From the NCBI GenBank assembly GCA_937952245.1, contig CALFYS010000120.1:1-8896 (forward strand): a stretch of DNA of 8,896 nt. The letters run 5' to 3'. Numbering within the stretch: position 1 is the first letter of the stretch; each line of letters opens with the position of its first letter. Both the position numbers and the translations under genes were made by a program. Below the pieces are notes generated by a model. That model was not told the DNA's origin. It ran no database searches and worked only from the letters and a program-made list of their open reading frames with translations. The DNA comes from an uncultured Alphaproteobacteria bacterium. Its GTDB lineage: Bacteria; Pseudomonadota; Alphaproteobacteria; Puniceispirillales; UBA1172. Below are positions 1-6,903 of this stretch, piece after piece.

Positions 1-80
1 AGTTGGTTGACATCAGTTGATTGACGAGTGTTGATTAAAGCCAAGATATTGGCGTTAAAACCTGCATCAATAATGTGCAT
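1..80 (-). CDS. Possible 5' end of a truncated gene, unknown product
   Basis: An ATG at 80-78 on the minus strand opens a frame that stays open to the window edge, giving 26 codons. The peptide begins MHIIDAGFNANILALINTRQ and continues with Ser, Thr, Asp, Val, Asn and Gln. It is preceded by AAGG five bases before the ATG, a plausible but modest ribosome binding site. It would lie 70 bp downstream of holC in the same direction, so it could be the next gene of the pepA-holC unit. The peptide looks soluble and amphipathic, rich in Asn/Thr/Gln; I recognise no family. A 26-codon open frame can occur by chance, so this is tentative. Confidence 0.33.
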   Translation of the reverse strand, partial: MHIIDAGFNANILALINTRQSTDVNQ

Positions 81-150
81 ATCGGCCTTATAGGGGGGTT
101 GGGGCGGCTTGTCCAGCCTTGTCTTTTTCTTTCACCAAATGGGGTGGTTA

Positions 151-606
151 CTAGGCAGATTGTGACCAGCGGCCAGAATCATCCTGTTGCCAATAGCTCA
201 ACTGATGGCCATCACCATGAAGCGCTTTCCATTGGCTGCGCGCGGTGGCCACCGCCGCTTCGTCATTGCCATCAAAAAGAACGAAAACGCGGTCACTCCC
301 CTCAAGGCCTTCAGGGGTGATGCCATTGATAAAAAACATAAAACTGGCGTTATTTTGATTATCATCGGGGCTGTCGCTAAACCAGATGGGGCATATCTCG
401 GCATCGGCATCATCTTTGCCTTTCATGCCATGGGGCAACCATGACCCTTCACCAAAAGACCAGAGCGCCGTTGATAAAATCGGCGCTTGGTTAAGATCAC
501 AGCAGACCAATGCCCTTTTTTCCGCCGCCATTGTTTTTTGCAATAGGGCGGGCAAGGCTTCGGCCGCTGTTGATCGCGTCAAATGATAGAAGGCCAGTTC
601 AGCCAT
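151..606 (-). CDS. holC: DNA polymerase III chi subunit (HolC)
   Basis: The 151-residue protein matches the usual length of chi, the clamp-loader accessory subunit that links the replicase to SSB. Visible family features are the FYHL opening (residues 6-9), the central LSTALWSFGEGSWLPHG stretch corresponding to the family's LW-F---LPHG core, and the C-terminal part running from DRVFVLFDG through the alternating hydrophobic/charged helix to YWQQD and GRW near the end. The start is the ATG at 606-604, with GAGG eight bases upstream inside the end of pepA. It lies 3 bp after the pepA stop, so the two are co-transcribed and probably translationally coupled. The pepA-holC order is the same as in E. 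coli. In gammaproteobacteria chi binds psi (HolD); no psi gene is visible here. Identification is by recognised motifs and context. Confidence 0.93.
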   Translation of the reverse strand: MAELAFYHLTRSTAAEALPALLQKTMAAEKRALVCCDLNQAPILSTALWSFGEGSWLPHGMKGKDDADAEICPIWFSDSPDDNQNNASFMFFINGITPEGLEGSDRVFVLFDGNDEAAVATARSQWKALHGDGHQLSYWQQDDSGRWSQSA

Positions 607-609
607 TCA

Positions 610-2088
610 TCAGGCCTCAGTTTCAACAAGTTTGGTCAGCATTTTCACGCCATAACCTGTGCCGCCTTTTGGCACGGTGGGGGATGATTTATCCGCCCAA
701 GCCATGCCCGCAATATCAAGATGCGCCCATGGCACGTCTTCAACAAATCGTTCCAAGAAACACGCGGCGGTGATCGACCCCGCCAGCCGCCCGCCGATAT
801 TCTTCATATCGGCGATATGTGATTTCAGCATATCGTCATAGGCTTTGCCCATGGGCATCCGCCATGACTTTTCATTGGTGGCTTGGCCTGCATCGATAAT
901 GGCTTGCGACAGGTCATCATCATTGCTGAACAAACCCGCGTATTCCTTGCCCAATGACACCAGAATAGCCCCTGTCAGGGTGGCCAGATTGATCATTTTT
1001 GCGGGCTTGTAATAAGTTTGGGCATAGGTCAGCACATCGGCCAGCACCAGACGGCCTTCGGCATCCGTATTGATGATCTCCACCGTTTGACCGGACATGG
1101 AAGTGACCACATCACCCGGGCGTGTGGCTTCGCCATCGGGCATATTTTCAACAAGGCCAACAAGCCCCACGACATTGCGCTTGGTTTTACGGCCGGCGAT
1201 GGCACGCATCGCGCCAACAACCGCGGCTGAACCGCCCATATCCCATTTCATGTCTTCCATGCCGCCCGCGGGTTTAAGGGAAATCCCGCCAGTATCAAAA
1301 CAAACACCTTTACCAATCAGGGCAATAGGGGCTTCGTCTTTCGCCCCGCCCTGCCATTCCATGACCACCATTCTTGAAGCACGGCGACTGCCCTGCCCGA
1401 CAGAAAGCAACAGATCCATGCCTTCTTTCCGCATCGCGTCTTCATCAAGGACAGTGATTTTCAGCCCTGTTTCCGCCAGCGCTTCACACCGTTCAGCATA
1501 GCTTTCAGGGTATAGTTTATTAGCAGGTTCCGTGATCAAATCACGGGCGAGGAAAACGCCTTCTGCCAATTCCGCCCGCGCCCCATAAGCCGCTTCAGCA
1601 TCGGCGGCGGCATCAGCGTGGATGGCCAATGACGTTTCCTTGATTTTGGCCTGATCGCCTTTGGTGAAATACTCTTTAAACACATAAGACGCTAAATGCG
1701 CGCCATGCGCCAAATCCGCCAGTGTTTCAGCATCTCCATCCATGTATAGATGAACATCAGAAAGGCTTGCCCCTTTGATGGCGGCAAAGATTTTACCGCC
1801 AAGGGTTTCCGCGTCTTTCCCCGCTTCAAGCGAAGCATCACATCCCATCAAGATAACCGTGCCTTTGGCGCCGCGCACCACAAGGCTTGAACCTGACTTG
1901 GCTTTAAATTCCGCTTCGGTGGCCGCCCTTGATAAGGCGCCATCGGCGTCTTGATCAGCTTGTTTGGCAGCGGCGGATAACTCAATGCCGCCATCGCCGC
2001 CATCATCTTTGGATGACGCCATGACAACACAAGGATATTCAATCGTTGATGATGCTTGATGAAAAGATAGGGATAGGGTTGCGGTCAT
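610..2088 (-). CDS. pepA: Leucyl (cytosol) aminopeptidase, M17 family
   Basis: This 492-residue protein is a normal-length M17 metallo-aminopeptidase, a cytosolic hexameric enzyme that removes N-terminal residues from peptides using two divalent metals. The less conserved N-terminal domain covers roughly residues 1-170. The catalytic domain shows GKGVCFDTGG (259-268, with metal-ligand Lys260 and Asp265), KWDMGG (281-286, Asp283) and the family signature NTDAEGRL (340-347, Asp342, Glu344 and catalytic Arg346). GRLAGSITAA near 433-442 and the HLDIAGMAW stretch near 456-464 complete the fold. The start ATG has AGAGGA six bases upstream (plus strand 2095-2100), and a good promoter lies at 2119-2147. 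It is first in the leftward pepA-holC unit and divergent from lptF, as in E. coli. E. coli PepA also binds DNA at Xer/carAB sites; nothing here shows that second role. Confidence 0.97.
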   Translation of the reverse strand: MTATLSLSFHQASSTIEYPCVVMASSKDDGGDGGIELSAAAKQADQDADGALSRAATEAEFKAKSGSSLVVRGAKGTVILMGCDASLEAGKDAETLGGKIFAAIKGASLSDVHLYMDGDAETLADLAHGAHLASYVFKEYFTKGDQAKIKETSLAIHADAAADAEAAYGARAELAEGVFLARDLITEPANKLYPESYAERCEALAETGLKITVLDEDAMRKEGMDLLLSVGQGSRRASRMVVMEWQGGAKDEAPIALIGKGVCFDTGGISLKPAGGMEDMKWDMGGSAAVVGAMRAIAGRKTKRNVVGLVGLVENMPDGEATRPGDVVTSMSGQTVEIINTDAEGRLVLADVLTYAQTYYKPAKMINLATLTGAILVSLGKEYAGLFSNDDDLSQAIIDAGQATNEKSWRMPMGKAYDDMLKSHIADMKNIGGRLAGSITAACFLERFVEDVPWAHLDIAGMAWADKSSPTVPKGGTGYGVKMLTKLVETEA

Positions 2089-2094
2089 GATCAG

Positions 2095-2100
2095 TCCTCT
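2095..2100 (-). promoter_or_regulatory. Ribosome binding site of pepA
   Basis: On the minus strand this reads AGAGGA, six bases before the pepA ATG. It is a strong Shine-Dalgarno match and fixes the pepA start; it contrasts with lptF on the other side of the same intergenic region, which has none. Confidence 0.7.
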
Positions 2101-2118
2101 TTTGAAATATCTTTATTG

Positions 2119-2147
2119 AGTATCGTGATGACGGGTCAGATTATCAA
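2119..2147 (-). promoter_or_regulatory. Sigma70-type promoter for pepA-holC
   Basis: The minus strand reads TTGATA (plus 2147-2142), a 17-base spacer, then GATACT (2124-2119). That is five of six matches to the -35 consensus and four of six to the -10, at optimal spacing. Transcription would start around 2112, leaving a leader of roughly 20-25 bases that contains the AGAGGA site. Called by eye; no transcript data. Confidence 0.5.
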
Positions 2148-2185
2148 GTCTTTGGCGGATAATATTTTTCAATTTTTCATCCTTG

Positions 2186-2204
2186 TCTTTGCTATTTGCA
2201 AAGA
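2186..2204. promoter_or_regulatory. Inverted repeat in the pepA/lptF intergenic region
   Basis: TCTTTGC and GCAAAGA form a perfect 7-bp inverted repeat around a TATTT centre. It lies upstream of both the pepA promoter and the lptF start, so it could be a protein-binding operator or a small hairpin. No T-run follows in a way that would make it a terminator. No known regulator motif is recognised. Confidence 0.35.
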
Positions 2205-2229
2205 AAACCGAACACGGCCTGATCAGCGT

Positions 2230-2245
2230 TAAATATTGATATTTA
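2230..2245. promoter_or_regulatory. AT-rich palindrome upstream of lptF (operator candidate)
   Basis: TAAATATTGATATTTA is a 7-bp perfect inverted repeat with a two-base TG centre. It abuts the candidate -35 element of lptF (2246-2251) and ends 37 bp before the lptF ATG. The size and symmetry suit a dimeric regulator, but AT-rich palindromes also occur by chance in promoters. Confidence 0.4.
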
Positions 2246-2274
2246 TTGTACAAAATCGCCTTTTTCGTGATATG
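2246..2274 (+). promoter_or_regulatory. Weak candidate promoter for the lptF operon
   Basis: TTGTAC (2246-2251), a 17-base spacer and GATATG (2269-2274) match the sigma70 boxes only partly, three of six bases each. The spacing is ideal. Transcription would then begin at about 2281-2283, essentially at the lptF ATG, which would fit the absence of a Shine-Dalgarno sequence. This is an inference from spacing and not a strong motif. Confidence 0.25.
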
Positions 2275-2282
2275 TCTGTGTC

Positions 2283-3377
2283 ATGGAAATCAATCGTTAT
2301 CTTTTTAAACAAGTGCTTTATTGGCTCTTGGTCAGCACCCTTTCGATGATCGGGATTGTTTGGCTGGGGCAAGCCCTGCAATTGATCGAATTGCTGGTCA
2401 ATAAAGGCGCGGCCATGTCACAGTTTTTGACATTGACCTTTTTGGCCGTGCCGCTCTGGTTGATGGCGATTTTACCGATTGGCGGCATGGCCGGCGTTGT
2501 GGTGGTGCTCAACAAACTGCAATCCGACCGTGAGATTATCGCCATGTATGCCGCGGGCATGAGCAATTTCAAAATCGCCCGCGCACCGCTGGCGGTTGGG
2601 GTGTTGCTGACGATTTTCCTCTATATCAACTCCGTTTTAATCTTACCCCTGACCTATAGTGGTTATAAATCCATTATCAGTTCACTCAGGACATCGGCCC
2701 CGATTGTGACCTTGCAAGAAGGTGTTTTCACCGACATCACCAAAGGGCTGACCATTTTTATCAGTGACCGCAAAGGCCAAAATAGTTTTGATAATATTTT
2801 CGCCCATGACACGCGCAATAATGGCACAATCACGGAGATTATTGCCGAAAGCGGTGAAATTGACATGGCCTCTTCACCGCCACGGTTGCGGTTTTTTAAT
2901 GGGGTGCGGTCTGAATTCGCAACGGACACCAAAAAGACCACCATTCTGGAATTCAAATCATACAACCTGTCGTTGACCCAAGAAAACCAATCCAACAGGC
3001 AGCGCGCGCTTGATTATAATGAGTTGCCCATTCACACCTTGCTGCAAGGTGACGCCGCCAGTGAGCATTATTCCCGTGAAATGCGGGCGGAAGGTCATTA
3101 TCGTCTGGCATCGCCTTTACTGGGGCTGTCACTGGTCGTCATCGGCATCGTTTCGGTTCTGGGCAGCAGTTATAAAAGAACAGGGCAATGGAAATTTATT
3201 ATTGGCGCGGTGGGCATCGCCATTCTTGTTCAGATTTTAACGATCACAAGCCGCGGCGCGGTGATTAATGAACCTGCCGCATTCCCTTTGATATATCTTG
3301 CGGCGGGTGGCCCGGGATTAATCGGGCTGTGGATTTTGCGCCCTAAGTATAGGCGTTTAAAGGTGGAAGCCGCATGA
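2283..3377 (+). CDS. lptF: LPS export ABC transporter permease LptF
   Basis: The 364-residue protein is one of the two inner-membrane subunits of LptB2FG, which extracts lipopolysaccharide from the inner membrane and passes it to LptC/LptA. It has the YjgP/YjgQ layout: membrane segments at about 12-36, 48-76 and 101-125, a large periplasmic beta-jellyroll domain at about 130-270, then segments at about 275-294, 303-321 and 332-352. The cytoplasmic loop LQSDREIIAMYAAGMS (79-94) is the coupling-helix region that contacts the LptB ATPase. The ATG at 2283 is forced: an in-frame TGA lies at 2268-2270, and the next Met would cut the first membrane helix. No Shine-Dalgarno is visible upstream. It heads the envelope operon and overlaps lptG by 4 bp. 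The F rather than G assignment rests on gene order and the MEINRYLFKQ opening. Confidence 0.95.
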   Translation: MEINRYLFKQVLYWLLVSTLSMIGIVWLGQALQLIELLVNKGAAMSQFLTLTFLAVPLWLMAILPIGGMAGVVVVLNKLQSDREIIAMYAAGMSNFKIARAPLAVGVLLTIFLYINSVLILPLTYSGYKSIISSLRTSAPIVTLQEGVFTDITKGLTIFISDRKGQNSFDNIFAHDTRNNGTITEIIAESGEIDMASSPPRLRFFNGVRSEFATDTKKTTILEFKSYNLSLTQENQSNRQRALDYNELPIHTLLQGDAASEHYSREMRAEGHYRLASPLLGLSLVVIGIVSVLGSSYKRTGQWKFIIGAVGIAILVQILTITSRGAVINEPAAFPLIYLAAGGPGLIGLWILRPKYRRLKVEAA

Positions 3378-4477
3378 ATAAATCACGCTTATCCATGACA
3401 TTGATGCTGTACCTGATGCGCTATACCGGGCTTCGGATTCTGGCGGCGACCGGCGCGATTGTCATGCTGGTGGCCATCATCGATACATCTGAATTATTCC
3501 GGCGAGTTTCCAACAAAGAATCTGTTACAACCTTTTCAGTCTTGATGATGGAAGCGGTGAAAATCCCATCCACCTTGCCGGTGCTGATCCCCTTTGGCGT
3601 TTTGATCGGCTTGATCATCAGCTTTCAGAAACTGCGCTCCACCAATGAGATTGTCATCGCCCGCACCAATGGCCTGTCGCTGTTTAAAATCGCAACAGGG
3701 CCGATTGTTTTGGTCTCGTTATTGTCGCTATTGGCCTTGATCATCATTGATCCCATCGCCTCGGCCACGCGCAAACGTTATGAGAGCCTTGAAGAAAATC
3801 TCTTTGGCGGCAATGGCCGGAATTTGACAGTCTCCACCGAGGGCATCTGGTTCCGTGATCGCAATGAAAATATCGCGATGATCATCCATGGTGATGAGAT
3901 TGACACCCAAAGCCTCGCTTTGGTGAACCCCCTTGTTTACACGTTTAACCAAGATAATCAGCTGTTGGCACGGTATTATCCTGAAACACTTGCCCTTGAT
4001 AATGGTTACTGGTTGATCACAGGCGGTGATGTCATTGACCAAACCGGCAAAGCCACCTCGGTGGATGAGACCATCATCAAATCATCCCTCAGCCAGCGTG
4101 ACCTTACCCATTCCAACAAACGGCCTGAAACCATCCCATTGTTTGAGTTATGGGGATATATTGATGTGCTGGATAACGCTGGCCTGCCAAGTTTGGCGCA
4201 TTCGTCTTATCTTTATTATCAATTGTCCACGCCGTTTCTGTTGATCGGCATTGTCTTGATCGTGGCACGCTTTACCCTCAATTTGACGGGTCGCCGCGGG
4301 TGGGGGCATATGTTTATTTTCACCGTTGGCTTCTGTCTTGGGCTGTATTTTATCAAAGATATGCTTTATGTGATGGGGGCATCGGGGCGCATTCATCCGT
4401 TTATTGCTGGATTTTCGCCATCATTTTTGATGATTATTATCGGAATAGGGCTTTTGATGCGGGCGGAAGAGCGATAA
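3374..4477 (+). CDS. lptG: LPS export ABC transporter permease LptG
   Basis: This 367-residue protein is the second permease half of LptB2FG and pairs with LptF. Membrane segments appear at about 16-36, 66-86 and 105-127; the periplasmic beta domain spans about 135-265; further segments lie at about 283-302, 312-333 and 344-362. The coupling-helix region is KLRSTNEIVIARTNGLS (86-102). The start ATG overlaps the lptF stop as ATGA, with AGGTGG seven bases upstream (3361-3366), so translation is coupled. The usual next gene in alphaproteobacteria, lptD, does not follow; surA begins 57 bp later. LptB, LptC and LptA are not in this window. Confidence 0.95.
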   Translation: MNKSRLSMTLMLYLMRYTGLRILAATGAIVMLVAIIDTSELFRRVSNKESVTTFSVLMMEAVKIPSTLPVLIPFGVLIGLIISFQKLRSTNEIVIARTNGLSLFKIATGPIVLVSLLSLLALIIIDPIASATRKRYESLEENLFGGNGRNLTVSTEGIWFRDRNENIAMIIHGDEIDTQSLALVNPLVYTFNQDNQLLARYYPETLALDNGYWLITGGDVIDQTGKATSVDETIIKSSLSQRDLTHSNKRPETIPLFELWGYIDVLDNAGLPSLAHSSYLYYQLSTPFLLIGIVLIVARFTLNLTGRRGWGHMFIFTVGFCLGLYFIKDMLYVMGASGRIHPFIAGFSPSFLMIIIGIGLLMRAEER

Positions 4478-4534
4478 AACACATCCTATAACGGATTACC
4501 ATAATTTTCGGGTCACTATTGACTGGGGTATGCA
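4478..4534 (+). other. lptG-surA gap where lptD would be expected
   Basis: Only 57 bp lie between the lptG stop and the surA start. I see no terminator, no clear promoter, and no readable fragment of an LptD beta-barrel. GGGG at 4525-4528 serves as a weak ribosome binding site for surA. In many alphaproteobacteria an approximately 750-codon lptD sits here. Confidence 0.6.
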
Positions 4535-5878
4535 ATGACAATGAAGAGACATAATGGCCAAACCTTTAAAGGGGATCGTCACTTGAAATCCAAGCCTTTT
4601 GTGATGCTGCCATTTGTGATGATGATGGCCATGGCCAGCCTGTTGATGGTGATCGCCACTGGCCTGCCGCAAGCCCATGCCAAAAAAATATCGGTTATCG
4701 CCGTGGTTGATGGCACCCCCATCAGCAATATTGATTTTGAAGAACGCCGCAATTTTCTGGTGAAAACAACTGGCATTGCCGACACGCCTGAAACCCGTGA
4801 GCAGATTGATAATGACGTTCTGCAAATGTTGATTGATGACACGATCAAAATCGCCGAAGGGTTAAAACTGGGCGCGGGCTATGAAACATCGGCCAAACAG
4901 CGCGCTCAAGAATTGGTCACCCTATCGTTTTCGCAAAATGGCGAAGACCCGTTTGAGGTGATGGAACGCCTTGAGATTGACCCAGCGGTGGCGGAAAAGA
5001 AATTTTTAGCCGATGTGCTTTGGGCATCATCCATCCAATCGCGCTTTGCCCGCCAGTTATCGACCACCCGCGAGGAAGCTGAAAAAGAGCTGGAGCGGAT
5101 TGAAAAGAACATCCAAAAACCCCACGCCAATATTGATGAAATTGTGCTTTTGCCGGAACCCAGCCGGAATTACAACACCACCATGAAACTGGCCAATCAA
5201 ATGTATGACGCCTTGTTAAAAGGCGCTGACTTTGGCCGCATCGCCCAGCAATATTCCGCTTCAGGTTCAGGCCGCCAAGGCGGTAAATTGGGTTGGGTTT
5301 TGGTGGAACGCCTGCCTGAAAACCTGAAACAAATCATTGAAAACGCCCCGACGGGCGCCATCACCCGCCCTGTTGAGCTGGATGGCGCGATTGTGATTTA
5401 CCGCATCAATGGGTTGCGGATTTCCGGCCAAGCCGACCCGCTGGAAGCCAAGGTTGAGCTGGTGCGATTGGTGATGCCCTTTGACATGACCGCCAGTGAC
5501 ACGGAAAAGAACGCCGCCCGCCAGAAATTATCGGCCGATACCGCCACCGCCCAATCATGCGCTGAATTGGAAGCCCTGCATGAAGGCTATGGTTCAGGTT
5601 CAAAATTCAGTTTAGGTGAGTTCAAATTGACCGAACTTTCCCCCATGCTGCAAAAGGTTGTCTTGCCATTGGACAGCAATGAAAAAAGTGACGTGCTGAA
5701 CTTCGCCGAAGGCATGGTCGTCTTCATGGTCTGCCAAAAAGAAATCCCCCAGTTGATCCTGCCCAGCCTTGATCAGATTGAAACATCAATCCGCAACAAG
5801 CATTTCACCGCTTTATCCGCGCGTTATATCTCCCGCTTGAGAAAGCAAGCCGTGATCACCTATCTGGATCAGGATTAA
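4535..5878 (+). CDS. surA: Periplasmic chaperone / peptidyl-prolyl isomerase, SurA type
   Basis: The 447-residue protein is a SurA-like periplasmic chaperone that escorts unfolded outer-membrane proteins to the BAM complex. It has a signal peptide: a long basic start (residues 1-20), a Met-rich hydrophobic stretch (21-44) and a likely cleavage site after AHA (47-49). The SurA_N chaperone region spans about 51-190, beginning ISVIAVVDGTPIS. A parvulin domain follows at about 197-295, with the SASGSGRQGGKLGW core at 241-254. Residues about 305-405 look like a second, degenerate parvulin module (LGEFKLTELSP, VVLPLD, then a beta strand ending in FMVC), followed by a C-terminal helix that would pair with the N-domain. 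The ATG at 4535 has GGGG six bases upstream; an in-frame ATG at 4541 is an alternative. It overlaps pdxA by one base (TAATG). Confidence 0.93.
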   Translation: MTMKRHNGQTFKGDRHLKSKPFVMLPFVMMMAMASLLMVIATGLPQAHAKKISVIAVVDGTPISNIDFEERRNFLVKTTGIADTPETREQIDNDVLQMLIDDTIKIAEGLKLGAGYETSAKQRAQELVTLSFSQNGEDPFEVMERLEIDPAVAEKKFLADVLWASSIQSRFARQLSTTREEAEKELERIEKNIQKPHANIDEIVLLPEPSRNYNTTMKLANQMYDALLKGADFGRIAQQYSASGSGRQGGKLGWVLVERLPENLKQIIENAPTGAITRPVELDGAIVIYRINGLRISGQADPLEAKVELVRLVMPFDMTASDTEKNAARQKLSADTATAQSCAELEALHEGYGSGSKFSLGEFKLTELSPMLQKVVLPLDSNEKSDVLNFAEGMVVFMVCQKEIPQLILPSLDQIETSIRNKHFTALSARYISRLRKQAVITYLDQD

Positions 5879-6903
5879 TGCCCGCCATCCGTCAAATCGC
5901 CAAACGTCTGCTTGTCACCCCCGGGGAGCCAGGCGGCATTGGTGGTGAAATCTTGATTGATGCCGCGCATCAATCGGCACAAAGGGGTGGCAGCGCTTTA
6001 ATCACGATTGATGACCCAAACCGCCTGACCGCTCTCGCCAAGGCCAAATCGGTGGCGCTCAACATCACCCCTGTGGACAGCGTGGAAGCCGCCAATGACC
6101 TGCCGAATGAAACGCTGGCGGTCTTGCCCATCACATGGCCAGAAGCCCCCCAGCCGGGTCAGGCTTCGGTGGCCAATGCCCCGCAAGTGATTGACGCCAT
6201 CACCCAAGCCGCGCGCTTTGCCCAAGATGGTCTGGTGAAAGGGATTGTCACCAACCCGATTCAGAAATCCAGCCTCTATGCCGCTGGTTTCACCAGCCCG
6301 GGGCATACCGAATATTTAGGCGAATTGGATGGGGCGGATGCCTTTCCGGTGATGATGCTGGCCTGCCAAGAATTGCGCGCCGTCCCCTTGACCGTGCATA
6401 TCCCCTTGGCGGAGGTGCCGAAAGCGATTAACGCCGAGCTGATCACCAAGACCGCCAGCATTTTGGATGACGCGTTGCGGCGTGATTTTGGCCTCAATGC
6501 CCCTCGCATTTCGGTGGCGGGGCTGAACCCCCATGCTGGCGAAGATGGCGCGCTTGGTGATGAAGAGACGCGGATTATCGCCCCTGCCATTGCCCAATGC
6601 GCGGCCATGGGGATGAACATCACCGGCCCTGTTTCCGCCGATACGTTATTCCATGAAGACCGCCGCGGCGATTATGACGCGGTGATCGCCATGTACCATG
6701 ACCAAGCCTTGATCCCTGTCAAAACCATTGATTTCCATGGCGGGGTTAATGTCACCTTGGGGTTGAGCTATATTCGCACCAGCCCTGATCACGGCACGGC
6801 GATGGATCAAGCGGGCAAGTTTACCGCCAACCCACGGTCATTGATGGCGGCCATCACCATGGCGGAACAAATGGCGGCACAACGCCGAGGCCATGATGTC
6901 TGA
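5878..6903 (+). CDS. pdxA: 4-hydroxythreonine-4-phosphate dehydrogenase
   Basis: PdxA oxidises 4-phosphohydroxy-L-threonine with NAD(P) in the DXP-dependent route to pyridoxal 5'-phosphate; it is a cytosolic, metal-dependent dimer. The 341 residues are a normal length. Visible motifs are TPGEPGGIG (14-22), VTNPIQK (124-130), the GHTEYL substrate loop (142-147) and the three metal-binding histidines in LTVHIPL (His174), GLNPHAGE (His219) and MYHDQALIPVK (His274). The conserved VNVTLGLSYIRTSPDHGTA lies at 290-308. The start overlaps the surA stop as TAATG, so it is translationally coupled and has only weak purine-rich sequence of its own upstream. The surA-pdxA-rsmA order is the same as in E. 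coli. All expected catalytic residues appear intact. Confidence 0.97.
   Translation: MPAIRQIAKRLLVTPGEPGGIGGEILIDAAHQSAQRGGSALITIDDPNRLTALAKAKSVALNITPVDSVEAANDLPNETLAVLPITWPEAPQPGQASVANAPQVIDAITQAARFAQDGLVKGIVTNPIQKSSLYAAGFTSPGHTEYLGELDGADAFPVMMLACQELRAVPLTVHIPLAEVPKAINAELITKTASILDDALRRDFGLNAPRISVAGLNPHAGEDGALGDEETRIIAPAIAQCAAMGMNITGPVSADTLFHEDRRGDYDAVIAMYHDQALIPVKTIDFHGGVNVTLGLSYIRTSPDHGTAMDQAGKFTANPRSLMAAITMAEQMAAQRRGHDV

Noticed and set aside
108..136. GGCTTGTCCAGCC followed by a T-rich stretch, resembling a plus-strand terminator
   Set aside because: The stem is only four base pairs, the T-run is interrupted by C and G, and no plus-strand gene is visible upstream.
75..444. Plus-strand open frames opposite holC (75-320 and 187-444)
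   Set aside because: They are antisense to a clearly conserved holC, show no recognisable protein features and are best explained as shadow frames.
1097..1501. 134-codon plus-strand frame opposite pepA
   Set aside because: It runs antisense through the conserved catalytic domain of pepA. Its Pro/Ser/Arg-rich composition is typical of an antisense shadow.
6276..6623. 115-codon minus-strand frame opposite pdxA
   Set aside because: PdxA has all its catalytic motifs in the other frame; this one lacks any domain pattern or ribosome binding site that would make it a gene.
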